From: an uncultured Pseudoflavonifractor sp.
GTDB lineage: Bacteria; Bacillota; Clostridia; Oscillospirales; Oscillospiraceae
Assembly (NCBI GenBank): GCA_947577065.1
Contig: CANPTT010000012.1
Coordinates: forward strand, 1-57,416
Reading direction: 5' to 3'
DNA: 57,416 nt
The notes beneath the pieces are model-generated. The model saw nothing but the letters and a program-made list of their open reading frames with translations, made no database searches and was not told the DNA's origin. This document shows positions 7,372 to 15,924 of the stretch, in pieces. Numbering within the stretch: the first letter of the stretch is position 1; the number at the start of each line of letters is the position of its first letter. The translations under genes were made by a program, and so were the position numbers.

Positions 7372-7722
7372 ATGGCAAAGGGGTTCAATAGCCGGGGCGG
7401 CTTTGGAGGTATGGGCGGCGGCATGAACATGAACATGATGAAGCAGGTCCAGAAGATGCAGCAGGATATGGCGAAGATGCAGGAGGAACTGGCGGCCAGG
7501 ACCTATACCGCCGCAGCCGGTGGCGGCGTGGTGACAGCGGAGGTGAACGGGCAGCGGCAGCTGGTGTCGGTGACCATTGATCCCGAGGCGGTGGATCCGG
7601 ACGATGTGGAGATGCTTCAGGATATGGTGGTGGCCGCAGTCAACGAGGCTATGCGCAGCGCGGAAAGCGACGCCGCCGAGTCTATGGGGCGCATCACCGG
7701 CGGCCTGGGCTTGGGCATGTAA
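7372..7722 (+). CDS. YbaB/EbfC family nucleoid-associated protein
   Basis: A 116-residue protein with a Gly/Met-rich N-terminus (GGMNMNMMKQVQKMQQDMAK). The family core follows: GGGVVTAEVNGQRQLVSVTI, EDLVVAAVNEA-type helix (QDMVVAAVNEAM) and a C-terminal GLGLGM. YbaB-type dimers bind DNA and are usually encoded right after dnaX, as here. The GGAGGAG ribosome site overlaps the dnaX stop, so expression is probably coupled. Confidence 0.95.
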   Translation: MAKGFNSRGGFGGMGGGMNMNMMKQVQKMQQDMAKMQEELAARTYTAAAGGGVVTAEVNGQRQLVSVTIDPEAVDPDDVEMLQDMVVAAVNEAMRSAESDAAESMGRITGGLGLGM

Positions 7723-7742
7723 ACGAAGAAAGGAGAGGCGGT

Positions 7743-8864
7743 ATGACACCTTCCAAGGTCTATTTTACGGATTTCCATGTTCCTGTTGGCACCAGCCAGC
7801 TGGATAAGCTCCAACGCCTGATCGATAGAGCTGGGCTGGGAGAGATCGATTTCAACAAAAAGCTGGTGTGCATCAAGATGCACTTTGGGGAGCCGGGAAA
7901 CCTGAGCTTCCTGCGGCCCAATTATGCCAAAGTGGTAGCGGACTATGTGAAGAGCAAGGGGGGCGTGCCCTTCCTGTGTGACTGCAACACCCTCTATGTG
8001 GGCCGCCGGAAGAATGCGCTGGAGCATCTGGACGCGGCCTATGAGAACGGCTTTTCGCCCCTGACCACCGGCTGCCAGGTCATCATCGGCGACGGGCTGA
8101 AGGGGACTGACGATATCGAGGTCCCCGTGGCGGGTGGCGAGTACATAAAGGCCGCCAAGATCGGCCGGGCGGTGATGGACGCCGATATTTTCATCTCCCT
8201 CACGCACTTTAAGGGACATGAGCAGGCCGGCTTCGGCGGGGCGGTGAAGAACATCGGTATGGGCTGTGGAAGCCGGGCGGGTAAGATGGAGCAGCACAAC
8301 GCCGGCAAGCCCATCGTCCGCACCGAAGACTGCGTGGGCTGCCGCCAGTGCGCCAAGCAGTGCGGACAGGACGCCATCTCCTATGCGGACGGCAAGGCGG
8401 CCATCGACCACGCCAAGTGCGTGGGCTGCGGCCGGTGTATCGGGGCCTGCAACTTCGACGCCATTGAGAACCCGGCCTGGGATACGGTACAGATGCTCAA
8501 CCGCAAGATGGCGGAATATGCCAAGGCGGTGGTGGACGGCCGTCCCTGCTTCCATATCAGCCTTGTCCGGGATATCTCCCCCAACTGTGACTGCCACGGG
8601 GAGAACGATGTGCCCATCCTGCCCGATGTAGGCATGTTTGCCTCCTTCGATCCGGTGGCACTGGACCAAGCCTGCGCCGACGCCTGTATGGCGAAGGAAC
8701 CCATCCCCGGCGCTCAGCTCTACCGCCGCATGAAGGCCAAGGACTTCATCGACCACCACGACCACTTTGAAAACACCACCGAGGGCAGCGAGTGGAAGTC
8801 CTGTCTGGAGCATGGCGAGAAGATCGGTCTGGGCACCCGGGAATATGAGCTGATCAAGATGTAA
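7743..8864 (+). CDS. DUF362 protein with two 4Fe-4S clusters
   Basis: A 373-residue cytoplasmic protein. The N-terminal DUF362 domain contains KMHFGEPGN, FLCDCNTLY, FISLTHFKGHEQAGFGGAVKN and GMGCGSRAGK. About residue 197 onward are two ferredoxin-type CxxCxxCxxxC motifs, CVGCRQCAKQCGQ and CVGCGRCIGACNF. The C-terminus returns to DUF362 (ISPNCDCHGENDVPILPDVG, FDPVALDQACAD). Family members are common in anaerobes, probably as electron-transfer or iron-sulphur proteins, with no settled reaction. AAGGAGAGG precedes the ATG. Confidence 0.9.
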   Translation: MTPSKVYFTDFHVPVGTSQLDKLQRLIDRAGLGEIDFNKKLVCIKMHFGEPGNLSFLRPNYAKVVADYVKSKGGVPFLCDCNTLYVGRRKNALEHLDAAYENGFSPLTTGCQVIIGDGLKGTDDIEVPVAGGEYIKAAKIGRAVMDADIFISLTHFKGHEQAGFGGAVKNIGMGCGSRAGKMEQHNAGKPIVRTEDCVGCRQCAKQCGQDAISYADGKAAIDHAKCVGCGRCIGACNFDAIENPAWDTVQMLNRKMAEYAKAVVDGRPCFHISLVRDISPNCDCHGENDVPILPDVGMFASFDPVALDQACADACMAKEPIPGAQLYRRMKAKDFIDHHDHFENTTEGSEWKSCLEHGEKIGLGTREYELIKM

Positions 8865-9132
8865 ACAGTATCCCGGTGAGCAGCCGGGCGCAGAAACGGA
8901 AGCCGCAGAGGAAATTGGCGGTGCCCCAGAGGGTATTCATGGCGTTGCCGGCCGCCTCAAATTGGAGATAAGCAGGGCGCACGTCCTGGCTCAAGGTGGC
9001 CTCCAACTGCCGGGTGGCGGCCTCCAATTTCGATTTCAGAACGGGATAATCCGGCATACTGCGAAGCTGGAGCTCCAGCTCGTCGTCCAATTCGGGCCAC
9101 TCGGACAGAAGTTTATCGATGACGGAGTTCAT
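8854..9132 (-). CDS. Unrecognised small protein, divergent from the XRE gene
   Basis: A 92-residue protein starting MNSVIDKLLSEWPELDDELE. It is mostly helical and acidic, with a hydrophobic C-terminal part (NTLWGTANFLCGFRFCARLLTGILF) that could be one membrane-associated helix. I do not recognise a family. ATG 9132 has AAAGGAG eight bases upstream; the ATG at 9150 overlaps that site. It overlaps the DUF362 gene tail-to-tail by 11 bases and shares a 150-base divergent region with an XRE regulator that may control it. Confidence 0.6.
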   Translation of the reverse strand: MNSVIDKLLSEWPELDDELELQLRSMPDYPVLKSKLEAATRQLEATLSQDVRPAYLQFEAAGNAMNTLWGTANFLCGFRFCARLLTGILFTS

Positions 9133-9158
9133 ATCAAAAGCTCCTTTCAAAGTTTTTC

Positions 9159-9177
9159 TTCGAATATTATATTCGAA
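9159..9177. promoter_or_regulatory. 19-base perfect palindrome, probable XRE operator
   Basis: TTCGAATAT-T-ATATTCGAA lies between the divergent small gene and the XRE gene, overlapping AT-rich sequence that could serve as -10 regions in both directions. A perfect palindrome with 9-base arms fits a dimeric Cro/C1-type repressor. Autoregulation by the adjacent XRE protein is inference. Confidence 0.65.
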
Positions 9178-9211
9178 AATTAACTTCGCACCAAGCGGGA
9201 GGAGGTATTTC

Positions 9212-9430
9212 GTGGCTACTTTTGGTGAACGATTAAAGGAAGAGCGTGAAAAGGCCAGGGTAAATCAGGAGGATATGGCGAAGATGCTCGGAGTAACTTC
9301 GCGCGCCTATCAGATGTACGAATATGACGAGGGATATCCGAGATATCTGAAGTTGATAGTTCTGGCTGACTATTTTGACGTGTCTTTGGATTATCTGGTG
9401 GGACGCTCTGACGTCAGGGGGCGCCGCTGA
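9212..9430 (+). CDS. XRE family transcriptional regulator
   Basis: A 72-residue single-domain regulator with a GTG start: (M)ATFGERLKEEREKARVNQEDM. Residues about 6-60 form the five-helix Cro/C1 fold (NQEDMAKMLGVTSRAYQMYE is the helix-turn-helix), ending LADYFDVSLDYLVGRSD, the typical XRE ending. GGGAGGAGG lies before GTG 9212; the frame is open upstream but has no better start. A perfect palindrome 35 bases upstream is the likely operator. Confidence 0.9.
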   Translation: MATFGERLKEEREKARVNQEDMAKMLGVTSRAYQMYEYDEGYPRYLKLIVLADYFDVSLDYLVGRSDVRGRR

Positions 9431-9454
9431 AAATGGATGAGGAGGAAAACAAGC

Positions 9455-10120
9455 ATGGACCTGAAGGAGATCCTGACCCACTGTGACCACACGCTCTTAA
9501 AGCAGGAGTGCACCTGGGAGCAGATCAAGGAGGTCTGTGACGACGGCATGAAATACCACTGTGCCAGCGTCTGCATCCCGCCCTGTTATGTTCGCCGGGC
9601 CAACGAGTACGTGGGGGAGCGGCTGAAGATCTGCACGGTCATCGGCTTTCCCAATGGCTACTCCACCCCTGCGGTAAAGGCGTTTGAGGCGGAAAATGCC
9701 GTCCGCCACGGGGCGGACGAGATCGATATGGTCATCAATATCGGCTGGGTCAAGTCTCAGCGCTGGGACCGGCTGCTGGAGGAGATCCGGGGGGTGAAGG
9801 AGGCCTGCCGGGGCCGCATCCTGAAGGTCATCATCGAGACCTGCCTTTTGACCGATGAGGAGAAGATCCGAATGTGTGAGATCGTCACTCAGGCGGGAGC
9901 CGACTATATCAAGACGTCCACCGGCTTCTCCGCCGCGGGGGCCACCCGGGAGGATGTGAAGCTTTTCAGGGCGCACGTAGGTCCCGGCGTCCGCATCAAG
10001 GCGGCGGGAGGGATCGCCACCCTTCAGGACGCGGAGGACTTTTTGACTCTGGGCGCCGACCGGCTGGGGACCTCGCGCATTGTAAAGCTGGCGAAAGGGC
10101 AGCAGGGCGAGGGATACTGA
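9455..10120 (+). CDS. deoC: Deoxyribose-phosphate aldolase
   Basis: A 221-residue class I aldolase that cleaves 2-deoxyribose-5-phosphate to glyceraldehyde-3-phosphate and acetaldehyde in deoxynucleoside catabolism. It has the DHTLLK start, GADEIDMVINIG with Asp91, the Schiff-base lysine Lys153 in YIKTSTGF and the helper Lys182 in RIKAAGGI. Start 9455 (MDLKEILTHCDHTLLK) follows GGAGGAAAA. No other deo genes are adjacent; it stands 24 bases after the XRE gene and is closed by a strong terminator. Confidence 0.96.
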   Translation: MDLKEILTHCDHTLLKQECTWEQIKEVCDDGMKYHCASVCIPPCYVRRANEYVGERLKICTVIGFPNGYSTPAVKAFEAENAVRHGADEIDMVINIGWVKSQRWDRLLEEIRGVKEACRGRILKVIIETCLLTDEEKIRMCEIVTQAGADYIKTSTGFSAAGATREDVKLFRAHVGPGVRIKAAGGIATLQDAEDFLTLGADRLGTSRIVKLAKGQQGEGY

Positions 10121-10130
10121 TAAGGCAGAG

Positions 10131-10166
10131 AGAAGAGGATGGGATATCCCATCCTCTTCTTTTCTT
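10131..10166 (+). terminator. Terminator after deoC
   Basis: 14-base arms (10131-10144 and 10147-10160) with almost no loop are followed by TTTCTT. Confidence 0.88.
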
Positions 10167-10177
10167 ATCGGCAGTTT

Positions 10178-10188
10178 TGTGGTACAAT
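10178..10188 (+). promoter_or_regulatory. Extended -10 promoter before the GH13 gene
   Basis: TGG-TACAAT (10180-10188) is an extended -10 element 36 bases before the GH13 start codon. The -35 region is weak. Confidence 0.5.
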
Positions 10189-10223
10189 AGAACTCATTCC
10201 AAGCAAGTGAGGAGAGAGCGTGT

Positions 10224-11531
10224 ATGTGGGCGGAAAGTAGTGTGTTTTATCAGATCTATCCTCTGGGCTTCTGCGGAGCGCCGGAGGAGAACGACGGTAT
10301 TTTGACCCACCGACTGCCCAAGGTCGGGGATTGGGCGGAGCATATTCAAAAGCTGGGAGCCGACGCGGTCTATTTGGGTCCTGTCTTTGAAAGTGACCGC
10401 CACGGCTATGATACAAGGGACTACCGCAAGGTGGACTGCCGCTTGGGGGATAACGCCGATTTGAAGGAGTTGGTCCGGACCCTTCACGGCCATGGGATCC
10501 GGGTCATCCTGGACGGGGTGTTCAACCATGTGGGCCGGGGATTTTGGGCGTTCCGGGACGTGCAGGAGAAACGGTGGGATTCCCCCTACAAAGACTGGTT
10601 CTTTCTCAAATTTGACGGCAATTCCAATTACAACGACGGCTTTTGGTATGAGGGCTGGGAGGGTCATTTTGAGCTGGTGAAGCTTAACCTTCGCAACCCT
10701 GCCGTGGTGGACTATCTGCTGGATACGGTAAAAATTTGGACAGAGGAATTTGATATTGACGGTCTGCGCCTGGATGTGGCCTACAGCCTGGAGCCCGATT
10801 TCCTGCGCCGGCTGCGCTCTTTCTGCAATGGTCTGAGCCACGACTTTTTCCTGCTGGGCGAGACCCTTCACGGGGACTATAACCGCTGGGTGGGGGAGGA
10901 TCTGCTTCACTCCTGCACCAACTATGAATGTTATAAGGGCCTTTGGTCCGCGCTCAACTCCATGAACCTTTTTGAGATCGTTCACTCCCTCAAGCGGCAG
11001 TTTGGCCCTGAGCAGTGGACCCTGTACAAAGGGAAACACCTGGTGTGCTTTGCCGACAACCATGATGTGACACGGGCGGCCAGTGTTCTTCAGAGGGAGG
11101 AGCATCTGCCCCTGCTTTACGGTCTGCTCTTCGGCATGCCGGGGATCCCCTGCCTCTATTATGGAAGCGAGTGGGGGACAAAGGCGGACAAGGGCCAGGG
11201 GGATCCCGCCCTCCGCCCCTGCTTTCCGGAGCCCCAATGGAACGCACTCACCGATATCATTGCGGCTATGGCGAAGGCCCATCGGGAGAGCGAGGCTCTG
11301 TGTTGGGGCGATTTCCAGGAGCTGCTCCTGACCAACAAGCAGACCATCCTTCAACGCCGGAGCGAGCATGAGCGGGTGCTGGTGGCGGTGAACGCCGACT
11401 CAGAGCCCTACTGGGCCCACTTTGACGCGGGCTGCGGCAGGGCGGTAGACCTGATCACCGGGGAGGAGCATGACTTCGGCGGCGGAAGCGAGTTGCCGCC
11501 TTACAGTGTGTTCTTTTGGAAGTGTGAGTGA
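10224..11531 (+). CDS. GH13 family glycoside hydrolase (alpha-amylase type)
   Basis: A 435-residue cytoplasmic enzyme without a signal peptide. The four GH13 regions are present: VILDGVFNHVG (around 95-104), GLRLDVAYSLE with nucleophile Asp184, FLLGETLHG with acid/base Glu213, and FADNHDVTR with Asp281. The short B domain and the YQIYPLGFCG start point to the neopullulanase/oligosaccharide-hydrolysing group, acting on imported alpha-glucans; the exact bond is not predictable. GAGGAG precedes the ATG. No sugar transporter is next to it. Confidence 0.9.
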   Translation: MWAESSVFYQIYPLGFCGAPEENDGILTHRLPKVGDWAEHIQKLGADAVYLGPVFESDRHGYDTRDYRKVDCRLGDNADLKELVRTLHGHGIRVILDGVFNHVGRGFWAFRDVQEKRWDSPYKDWFFLKFDGNSNYNDGFWYEGWEGHFELVKLNLRNPAVVDYLLDTVKIWTEEFDIDGLRLDVAYSLEPDFLRRLRSFCNGLSHDFFLLGETLHGDYNRWVGEDLLHSCTNYECYKGLWSALNSMNLFEIVHSLKRQFGPEQWTLYKGKHLVCFADNHDVTRAASVLQREEHLPLLYGLLFGMPGIPCLYYGSEWGTKADKGQGDPALRPCFPEPQWNALTDIIAAMAKAHRESEALCWGDFQELLLTNKQTILQRRSEHERVLVAVNADSEPYWAHFDAGCGRAVDLITGEEHDFGGGSELPPYSVFFWKCE

Positions 11532-11709
11532 GGAGAGTGGGCAGCGATCGGCAATGCCGTTTGGCCGGAGGATGCCGGCAGGTTTTTGACCTGAGGGATA
11601 CTTCCGCTGCTGTTGGGGGACTGGCCGGGCGAGTCCACGCCGCCTGCTTATACCATCTGTCGGCACGGTGCTAAATGTTCGCTTTATAGACAGAGAGAGG
11701 AGGCTTATC
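11532..11709 (+). other. Hairpin-rich intergenic stretch
   Basis: 178 bases between the GH13 gene and addB contain four consecutive short hairpins: CGGC/GCCG (11549-11559), GCCGG/CCGGC (11564-11579), CAGGT-TTTTG-ACCTG (11579-11593) and GGACT/AGTCC (11618-11636). None has a clear T-run. It may be a structured leader of addB or a small RNA; I cannot assign it to a known class. Confidence 0.35.
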
Positions 11710-14700
11710 ATGCTGAAGTTGCTGCTGGGCCGGGCCTGTACCGGAAAAACCACCGCGATCCTGCAAACCATAGCGCGGGAGGCGCGGCATCGGGCCCAGC
11801 TGCTTATCGTTCCGGAGCAGCATTCCCATGACTCGGAGCGGCGGCTGTGTGCCGTGGCGGGCAATTCGGTAAGCCTTCATGCGGAGGTGTTGTCCTTTAC
11901 CCGGCTTGCCAGCCGGGTGTTTTCTGTGGCGGGAGGGGCGGCAGAGCCCACTCTGGATGCGGGAGGGCGGCTCCTGCTGATGGATGTGGCGCTTCGCTCG
12001 GTCTCCGACCAACTGAGAGTCTATGCCCGGCCCTCCCGAAAGCCGCAGTTTCTTTCCCAGCTTGCCGCTACGGTGGATGAGTGTAAGTCCGCTGCCATTT
12101 CCCCCGAAAAGCTGCTGGAGGTGGCTGGGAGCATTGGAGGGGAGATGGGAGACAAATTTTTTGACCTGTCTCTCATCTGCGGAGCCTATGAAACCTTTTG
12201 CGACAGACAGGGGGCCGATCCCCGTGACAGACTGACCAAGCTGGCCCAGGCCCTGGAGGGATTCCCGTGGGCTCGGGATAGGGATGTCTATTTAGACGGG
12301 TTTACGGATTTCACCGCCCAGGAGCGGTCGGTGCTGGAACAGCTTGTGCGGCAGGCGCATTCGGTGACAGTGGCCCTCACCTGCGACAGACTGGAGGGCG
12401 GGGAGGAGGATATATTCGCCCCTGCCCGCCGGACCGCGCATAAGCTGCTGGCCCTGGCCCGGAAGGAGAGAGTGGCGGCAGAGGTGGAGGTGCGGACCGA
12501 GAAGCCCCCGGCAGCGGAGGGGATCCTCTGGGTGGAGCGGGGTCTATTCGAGCCAGTCCCGCTCCCCCGGGCCGGGATCCCGGCCGGGGTGGAGCTCTAC
12601 CGGGCCCAAAGCCCCTATTCCGAGGTGGAGCGGGCGGCCGCTGAGCTGCTGCGGCTTGTGCGGGAGGAGGGATACCGCTGGAGAGAACTGGCGGTCACCG
12701 CCCGGAGCATGGAGACCTATGGCCCCTTGATCGGTCTTCTCTTTCCCCGGTATGGCGTGCCTGTCTTCCTGGCCCGGATGGACGAGGTGCTGCAAAAGCC
12801 CATCCTGGTTTTGGTCACAGCTGCCCTGGATGCTGTGGCAGGGGATTACCGCTATGAGGACATGTTCCGGTATCTGAAGACCGGTCTTGCGGATGTGGGG
12901 CTGGAGGAGACGGACAAACTGGAAAATTACGTCCTCAAATGGGAGCTTCGTGGGAGCGCCTGGACCCAGAAAAAACCATGGGACAAGCATCCGGGAGGTT
13001 ATGGCCTTCCCTGGAGAGAACGGGACCGGCAGACGGTAGCTGCCCTGGATGACCTGCGGCGTAAGGTGTCGGGGCCGCTGGAGAGGCTGCGGCTGTGTAA
13101 GGAGAAGACGGGGGAGGCGCTGACGTTGTCCCTCTATGCCTTTCTGGAGGAGATCGGCCTTGCCGGGCGGCTGACTCGGAGAGCCGGAGAGCTGCGGGAG
13201 GCGGGAGAGGTTACCCTTGCCGCGGAGTATGAGCAGCTTTGGCAGATCCTGTGTTCGGCATTGGAGCAGTGTGCCCGGCTTCTGGGGAAGACGCCCATGG
13301 ATTGGGAGGAGTTTTCCCGCCTTTTTAAGCTGGTGCTGTCCCAGTATCAGGTGGGAGCCATCCCCGTGTCTCTGGACCGGGTGACGGCGGGAGAGATGCC
13401 CCGGCTAGCCCACAAGCATTGCAAGGTGGTCTATGTCCTGGGGGCCGATGACAGCCAGCTTCCTGCGGCCATTCCTTCGCCGGGGCTTCTGGAGGATGAG
13501 GACCGCTCGGTACTGGCTTCGTTTGGGCTGGAGAGTGCCCCCAGACTGACCGACAAACTGTGGAGGGAGCTGACGATCCTCTATGAGACCTGCGCCCTCC
13601 CCTCCGCGCGGCTTATCGTCAGCTATCCCGCACGGGGGGTGACGGGGGAGGAGAGACGGCCATCCCTGCTGGTCAAAAAGCTGCGGGCCCTGTTCCCCGA
13701 GCTGCCCCTGCTGGATGAGAGCCGGCTGGGGGACGACTTCCGTTATGCCGCGCCCCGCCCCGCGCTGGAGGCGGCGGGACGGGAGCGGGCGGTGGCGCAG
13801 GCGCTGAAGGCTCTGCCCGACTATGCCCCGCTGGTAGAGAGAATGGAGCGTTCGGCAGAGCTGGAGCGTGGAAGCCTGACCCGCCCTTCGGTGGAGGCGC
13901 TGTATGGCAGACAGGTCCCCATGTCCGCCTCCCGGATGGACAAATACAACTCTTGTCATTTTTCCTATTTTATGCAGTATGGACTAAAGGCACAGCCCCG
14001 AAAGGCGGCTGGCTTTCAAGCTCCGGAGTACGGCAGCTTTGTCCACTATGTGCTGGAGCACATCCTGCGGGAGCGGAGGGGGGAGGAAATACCCACCCGG
14101 GAGCAGGTAGCAGCGGTGGTGGAACGGTATGTGCGGGAAGAGCTGGGTGGACTTGCGGGCGAGACGCCTCGGTTTCGATATCTCTTCCGGCGGCTGGAAA
14201 AATCGGTCTATGCCGTGGTGGAGAATGTCTGTCAGGAGCTTGCGCGGTCCGATTTCAAGCCAATCGCCTTTGAACTGGGGTTCGGAGGGAAGGACGGGGC
14301 CCTGCCGCCGGTGGTGCTGGAGGCGGATGGGATCGCGGTCTCAGTCTCCGGCTTTGTAGACCGGGTGGACGCTTGGGAGAGAGACGGCAGGCTGTATCTC
14401 CGGGTGGTGGATTACAAGACAGGCCGGAAATCCTTTGACCTGACGGATGTGTGGAACGGCCTGGGGCTTCAGATGCTGCTGTACCTGTTTACCCTGAAGG
14501 ACAAGGGAAAGGAGCTATTTGGAAAAGAGATACTCCCTGCCGGAGTTCTCTATCTCCCCGCCCGGGAGGCCCTGGTGGCCGGAAGCCGGACCATGACGGA
14601 GGACGAGCGGCGGAAGGCAGTGGATAAACAGTTGACCCGCAAGGGGCTGGTGCTGGGGGAGGATGACGTGCTGGAGGCCATGGAGCATGTTGAGGGGGAC

Positions 14701-14994
14701 TACCGCTTTCTTCCCTTGCGTCTGCGTTCATCAGGGACCACGGGGGAGGCCCTGGTCACCGCTGAGCGGCTGGGCAAGCTGGAGCGGCACACCCGCCGCA
14801 TTTTGGGGGAGGTGGCCGCCGAGCTAGCGGCGGGGAATATCGCCGCCGACCCCTTCTGGCGGGGGCCCCAGCAGAACGCCTGCCAATGGTGCGACTACGC
14901 CGCCGCCTGCCAGTTCCGGGAGGGACAGGGGGGTGACAGAAAACGCTGGCTTCCCAAGATGGATGCGGAGGAATTTTGGGAAGGGATGGAATAG
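11710..14994 (+). CDS. addB: AddAB helicase-nuclease subunit B
   Basis: A 1094-residue subunit of the AddAB enzyme, which resects double-strand breaks and loads recombination. Walker A-like GRACTGKTT lies at 7-15. The C-terminal nuclease domain has VVDYKTGRK. The iron-sulphur cysteines that staple this domain are visible: one in YNSCHFSYF (around 749) and three in CQWCDYAAAC near the C-terminus. Length and layout match Firmicute AddB (about 1,100-1,170 residues). ATG 11710 follows GAGGAGG. Its partner addA lies downstream, separated by a foreign-looking CPBP gene. Confidence 0.96.
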   Translation: MLKLLLGRACTGKTTAILQTIAREARHRAQLLIVPEQHSHDSERRLCAVAGNSVSLHAEVLSFTRLASRVFSVAGGAAEPTLDAGGRLLLMDVALRSVSDQLRVYARPSRKPQFLSQLAATVDECKSAAISPEKLLEVAGSIGGEMGDKFFDLSLICGAYETFCDRQGADPRDRLTKLAQALEGFPWARDRDVYLDGFTDFTAQERSVLEQLVRQAHSVTVALTCDRLEGGEEDIFAPARRTAHKLLALARKERVAAEVEVRTEKPPAAEGILWVERGLFEPVPLPRAGIPAGVELYRAQSPYSEVERAAAELLRLVREEGYRWRELAVTARSMETYGPLIGLLFPRYGVPVFLARMDEVLQKPILVLVTAALDAVAGDYRYEDMFRYLKTGLADVGLEETDKLENYVLKWELRGSAWTQKKPWDKHPGGYGLPWRERDRQTVAALDDLRRKVSGPLERLRLCKEKTGEALTLSLYAFLEEIGLAGRLTRRAGELREAGEVTLAAEYEQLWQILCSALEQCARLLGKTPMDWEEFSRLFKLVLSQYQVGAIPVSLDRVTAGEMPRLAHKHCKVVYVLGADDSQLPAAIPSPGLLEDEDRSVLASFGLESAPRLTDKLWRELTILYETCALPSARLIVSYPARGVTGEERRPSLLVKKLRALFPELPLLDESRLGDDFRYAAPRPALEAAGRERAVAQALKALPDYAPLVERMERSAELERGSLTRPSVEALYGRQVPMSASRMDKYNSCHFSYFMQYGLKAQPRKAAGFQAPEYGSFVHYVLEHILRERRGEEIPTREQVAAVVERYVREELGGLAGETPRFRYLFRRLEKSVYAVVENVCQELARSDFKPIAFELGFGGKDGALPPVVLEADGIAVSVSGFVDRVDAWERDGRLYLRVVDYKTGRKSFDLTDVWNGLGLQMLLYLFTLKDKGKELFGKEILPAGVLYLPAREALVAGSRTMTEDERRKAVDKQLTRKGLVLGEDDVLEAMEHVEGDYRFLPLRLRSSGTTGEALVTAERLGKLERHTRRILGEVAAELAAGNIAADPFWRGPQQNACQWCDYAAACQFREGQGGDRKRWLPKMDAEEFWEGME

Positions 14995-15062
14995 CATGTC
15001 CCATTCCCTTTTTGGCGTCAGGCAGAATGATCAATATAAACCCTCAAGGGAGGTTCGATGGA

Positions 15063-15905
15063 GTGGAGAAGAGGATAAAGGAGTGTCCGATACTGAGCTG
15101 TATCATCCTTTTCTGTATCTGTGGAACAGCCAGATTGATCGAGTATTTTGTGATAAGAACGGATGAGACGGTCCTCTCGGAAAATGTTCTGCATAAGGTT
15201 TTCGGGATCGCAGTTTTGGCGGTCGTTCTCTGTTTGCTGCATAGCAGCTGGCGAGACATTGGCTTCGGAAAGAGCGGGGTGGCGTCTGATATTGTAAAGG
15301 GGCTGCTGTTGGGAGGCGGCTGCTTTTTAATAGCTTATCTTGTGGAAGGCATGATCCTTTATCATATCAATGGGACAGTATCCTACTCTTTTTAAGTGAG
15401 CGGTTTTTCGCTTGGCGAGGAAACGGCAAGGCAGGATGGCCTTCTCTTTTTTGCCCTGTGCATCGTATTCAACTTGATAAATGTCTGGATGGAGGAGGGT
15501 ATATTCCGGGGCTTATTTATGAGGATCCTCACCGAAAAACATTCTTTCAGGGAGAGCGTACTTTTTATCGCTTGTCTGTTTGGGCTTTGGCATTGGGCCA
15601 TGCCCTTCAGAGATTATGCGGAAGGGGAGATATCTCCTGCTAATTTGCTGGTCATGGGTGTCGGATATATTATATTGGCCGGAATTATAAGTATAAAATG
15701 GTCGCTTCTATATAGAATGACCGGAACACTGTGGATGGGACTTGGTGACCACCTGTTCAACAATACTGTTGTGACAAATCTGCTTCATGTGATCTCGAAT
15801 AATGAAGCGGACAGTATGCAGGTCGTGAGGGTCCTCATTGGACAATCGCTGTCCTTTTTCATCGTGGCGCTGTATTATAGAAAAACGAAAAAAAGTATTT
15901 CCTGA
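15063..15905 (+). pseudogene. CPBP (CAAX) family intramembrane protease gene, interrupted by an in-frame TAA
   Basis: Two halves lie in the same frame with only TAA at 15393-15395 between them. The first half has transmembrane helices and starts at GTG 15063 after AAGGGAGG (or ATG 15027). The second carries the CPBP motifs: EEGIFRGLF (EExxxR), FGLWHWAM (FxxxH) and GDHLFNN (HxxxN-like). Joined, they form a normal protein of about 280 residues. Members process or bind membrane peptides and are often bacteriocin-immunity factors. A GTG follows the TAA directly, so a separate C-terminal polypeptide is possible. AT content is clearly higher than in addB and addA, which suggests insertion between them. 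Confidence 0.8.
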
Positions 15906-15924
15906 AGGGAAAGGAGGCGTTCCT

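Noticed and set aside
6463-7749. A 428-codon minus-strand frame opposite dnaX and ybaB
   Set aside because: Arg/Leu/Gly-rich shadow of the low-complexity linker of dnaX; no start signal.
11532-11709. Possible T-box or riboswitch before addB
   Set aside because: No T-box AGGGTGG core and no recognised aptamer core; kept only as an unassigned hairpin-rich stretch.
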